NCBI GenBank assembly: GCA_015060965.1
Contig: SUXN01000029.1
Coordinates: 1 to 36,314 of the forward strand
Length of the DNA: 36,314 bases
Origin: Bacteroidales bacterium
Lineage (GTDB): Bacteria > Bacteroidota > Bacteroidia > Bacteroidales > Bacteroidaceae
Direction of reading: 5' to 3'
Under the pieces are notes generated by a model. It worked only from the letters and a program-made list of their open reading frames with translations, had not been told where the DNA came from and did not search any database. The position numbers were made by a program, and so were the translations under genes. Position 1 is the first letter of the stretch. Each line of letters begins with the position of its first letter. Below, piece after piece: positions 35,932 to 36,314 of the stretch.

Positions 35932-36014
35932 AGGTTAATGTTTGTCATCTGAAAGCAAAAAATGTAAAAAAGCAGCTCTACTTGCAAAATTGTAAAATAG
36001 CTCTGTAAAAATGA

Positions 36015-36036
36015 AAGGTAACCGGATGGTGACCTT
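36015..36036 (-). terminator. Terminator after recombinase remnant
   Basis: AAGGTAACC and GGTGACCTT pair with one mismatch around GGAT; on the minus strand TCATTTTTAC follows. It begins directly after the stop at 36038. Confidence 0.6.
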
Positions 36037-36037
36037 C

Positions 36038-36253
36038 TTATTCAAACACTTCGTTTACAAGATTCACTGCATCGTCTTTCTTCTTGTTTATTATGCGTGC
36101 ATAGACTTGGGTCGTCCTGACTTCGCTGTGACCTAATAATTTGGAAGTCGTGTAGAGGTCTGCACCCAGAGTGAGCATCATCGTGGCAAAGGTATGCCGT
36201 GCCAAGTGAAAAGCAAGTAGCAAAGCAAACGATTTCGGAATAGAAGAAGGCAA
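36038..36253 (-). pseudogene. Tyrosine recombinase, C-terminal catalytic remnant
   Basis: About 55 residues match the C-terminal end of Bacteroidetes tyrosine recombinases: HLARHTFATMMLTLGADLY holds the H-x-x-R motif, followed by SKLLGHSEVRTTQVYARI with the second His and the nucleophilic Tyr. Upstream of AFHLARHTF the residues no longer resemble the family, and an in-frame TAG occurs near 36274, so the N-terminal two thirds are missing or out of frame. Annotated as a degraded fragment; it has the same strand as the left-edge recombinase but is not its missing half. Confidence 0.75.
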
Positions 36254-36286
36254 ACGTAAATGGTTGGGAAACAGCTAAAAGCGATT

Positions 36287-36314
36287 TTCTTGCACTGTTT
36301 ACATAACGCAAGAA
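36287..36314. repeat. Short inverted repeat at right edge
   Basis: TTCTTGC (36287-36293) and GCAAGAA (36308-36314) are complementary across 14 bases, next to the recombinase remnant. It may be the edge of a larger repeat cut by the window. Confidence 0.35.

Overview
The window is a stretch of Bacteroidales chromosome, probably Bacteroidaceae or Prevotellaceae-like. Three things point there. Most transcription units with a recognisable promoter carry the Bacteroidetes form (TTTG, 19-20 nt, TAnnTTTG). The gene content includes a two-subunit methylmalonyl-CoA mutase, a class II B12 ribonucleotide reductase, a PorE-like lipoprotein, a heptosyltransferase paired with DUF4254, and GH97/GH125 enzymes. 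Shine-Dalgarno signals are weak. Most of the window is housekeeping sequence; accessory signals lie at the two ends and in a glycan-degradation operon.

Layout. 1-935: the N-terminal part of a tyrosine recombinase that runs off the left edge, with a repeat-rich leader, next to tRNA-Phe; this looks like the end of an integrated element. 936-1316: divergent tRNA-Phe(GAA) and tRNA-Pro(CGG). 1421-3810: ABC-F ATPase and a SAM methyltransferase. 3875-5522 (-): GT9 heptosyltransferase and DUF4254. 5628-6911: a duplicated promoter/dyad module and pdxB. 7053-9316: acpP-fabF-rnc. 9321-12298 (-): folB and nrdJ. 12676-16549 (-): dnaA and dnaX, separated by about 625 bp. 16810-17456: an FtsB/DivIC-like protein and a small membrane protein. 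17502-18419 (-): a LysM glucosaminidase lipoprotein. 18532-20063: cdd, a low-molecular-weight phosphatase and ruvC. 20071-22068 (-): PorE-like lipoprotein. 22153-24042 (-): topoisomerase III. 24160-28159 (-): mutB and mutA. 28326-34962 (-): a tight four-gene operon, read in the order GH125, EEP-SGNH fusion, GH123-like and GH97. 35139-35888 (-): a WaaP/Kdo-kinase-like protein. 36038 to about 36253 (-): the C-terminal remnant of a second tyrosine recombinase.

How the genes fit together. acpP, fabF and rnc form a fatty-acid/RNA-processing operon with an overlapping, non-ATG rnc start. mutA and mutB serve the succinate-to-propionate route and, like nrdJ, need cobalamin; neither has a visible riboswitch. 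The GT9, DUF4254 and WaaP-like genes point to lipid A or core glycan assembly. The least ordinary part is the 35.0-28.3 kb operon: four exported proteins (exo-alpha-1,6-mannosidase, a phosphodiesterase/esterase fusion, a GalNAc-hydrolase-like enzyme and a retaining GH97) with no SusC/SusD pair. They look built to strip a small glycan carrying phosphodiester and ester groups; GPI anchors, actinobacterial lipoglycans and glycosphingolipids are candidates, all by inference. Regulatory points worth a look are the covarying duplicated dyad before pdxB, a terminator-like hairpin in the dnaA leader, and a terminator just before folB.
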